This document shows positions 23,480 to 23,833 of a stretch of DNA of 23,833 nucleotides, one piece after another. A program made the translations under genes and the position numbers. This DNA is from JBGCDD01 sp045105075 (GTDB lineage Bacteria > Pseudomonadota > Alphaproteobacteria > Rhodobacterales > Rhodobacteraceae). The DNA lies in NCBI GenBank assembly GCA_045105075.1, contig JBGCDD010000088.1, positions 1 through 23,833 of the forward strand, in the 5' to 3' direction. Positions within the stretch are counted from its first letter, which is position 1. Each line of letters opens with the position of its first letter. The notes beneath the pieces were generated by a model. It had not been told where the DNA came from and made no database searches. It saw nothing but the letters and a program-made list of their open reading frames with translations.

Positions 23480-23833
23480 TTACCCCTTCAACCGCGCCGC
23501 CGCCCAAACCGCCGCATCTGCCACGCCCGGGTCCGGATCACCGCGCAATCCCTCCGCCACGCACCGCAGATCCGCAAGCCCGGAATTGCCAATCGCATAC
23601 AGCACATTGCGCACAAACCGATCCCGCCCGATCCGCTTGATCGGCGATCCCGAAAACCGCACCCGAAATCCCGCGTCATCCAACCCCGCCAACTCGGCCA
23701 AAGGCGCAGGCCCAGAGGTGGCCAGATAACGCACATCACTGCTGGGCACCGCAAACTTGTTCCACGGGCACACCGCCAGACAATCGTCACAGCCATAAAT
23801 CCGGTTGCCCAGACCCGCCCGCAATTCAGGCGC
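23480..23833 (-). CDS. queG: Epoxyqueuosine reductase, C-terminal part (partial)
   Basis: The last 117 codons of a QueG-like protein; the N-terminus lies beyond the window. GCDDCLAVCPWNKF is the diagnostic ferredoxin-like [4Fe-4S] segment with CPWN, and the remainder is the HEAT-like tail of the family (DRFVRNVLYAIGNSGLADLR). QueG makes queuosine by reducing epoxyqueuosine in tRNA using cobalamin and two iron-sulfur clusters. The frame is continuous to the window edge (first visible residues APELRAG). The stop is 3 bp before the hydantoinase start, so the two may be one transcript without a functional link. Confidence 0.92.
   Translation of the reverse strand, partial: APELRAGLGNRIYGCDDCLAVCPWNKFAVPSSDVRYLATSGPAPLAELAGLDDAGFRVRFSGSPIKRIGRDRFVRNVLYAIGNSGLADLRCVAEGLRGDPDPGVADAAVWAAARLKG

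Noticed and set aside
1..23833. tRNA, rRNA, CRISPR arrays or att-type repeats
   Set aside because: Reading both strands I found no cloverleaf, no regularly spaced repeats and no integrase-flanked duplications. Without a covariance search this absence is not proof.

Overview
The window looks like a chromosomal segment of a high-GC alphaproteobacterium, most likely Rhodobacterales (Roseobacter group). This rests on overall codon use, the style of the protein families, and gene types common in that group: CaiA/CaiD-like CoA enzymes, a GcvA-type LysR regulator, an ade–amn pair and a QueG. It is an inference from sequence character, not from a search.

Layout. (1) 1–7823, minus strand: a tightly packed seven-gene block, read from 7823 downwards. 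It encodes a class II aldolase/adducin protein, two paralogous membrane fatty-acid-hydroxylase/sterol-desaturase proteins, a choline-sulfatase-like sulfatase, an acyl-CoA dehydrogenase, a single-chain NDP-forming acyl-CoA synthetase and an enoyl-CoA hydratase that runs off the window. The first four genes overlap by 11, 1 and 4 bases, and the later gaps are 14, 48 and 19 bases. A divergent LysR gene (7931–8830) starts 107 bp away and is the obvious candidate regulator. The set reads as a catabolic pathway: oxygenation, sulfate ester removal, CoA activation, alpha,beta-dehydrogenation, hydration, and perhaps aldol cleavage. The substrate is unknown; this is the most interesting part of the window.

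(2) 8791–12532: a small VOC protein on the minus strand, then an ade–amn operon with a 4-base overlap. Amn would release adenine from AMP and adenine deaminase would convert it to hypoxanthine.

(3) 12533–16128: an alpha/beta hydrolase followed by a decayed mobile-element zone. The zone has a frameshifted IS3-type transposase remnant, a 72-residue conserved basic small protein, about 700 bp with no supportable gene, and an IS1-like transposase relative that keeps an open frame although its DDE positions appear substituted.

(4) 16129–18456: an HU-family DNA-binding protein with a textbook terminator, an EamA/DMT exporter, a VOC protein and an exported glutathione-peroxidase-like protein.

(5) 18599–23833: an msrB–msrA methionine sulfoxide reductase operon, an HSL-type esterase ending in a shared long hairpin, an AraC-type regulator, a lone hydantoinase A-type protein and the C-terminal part of QueG (epoxyqueuosine reductase).

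I saw no tRNA, rRNA, CRISPR array or prophage.
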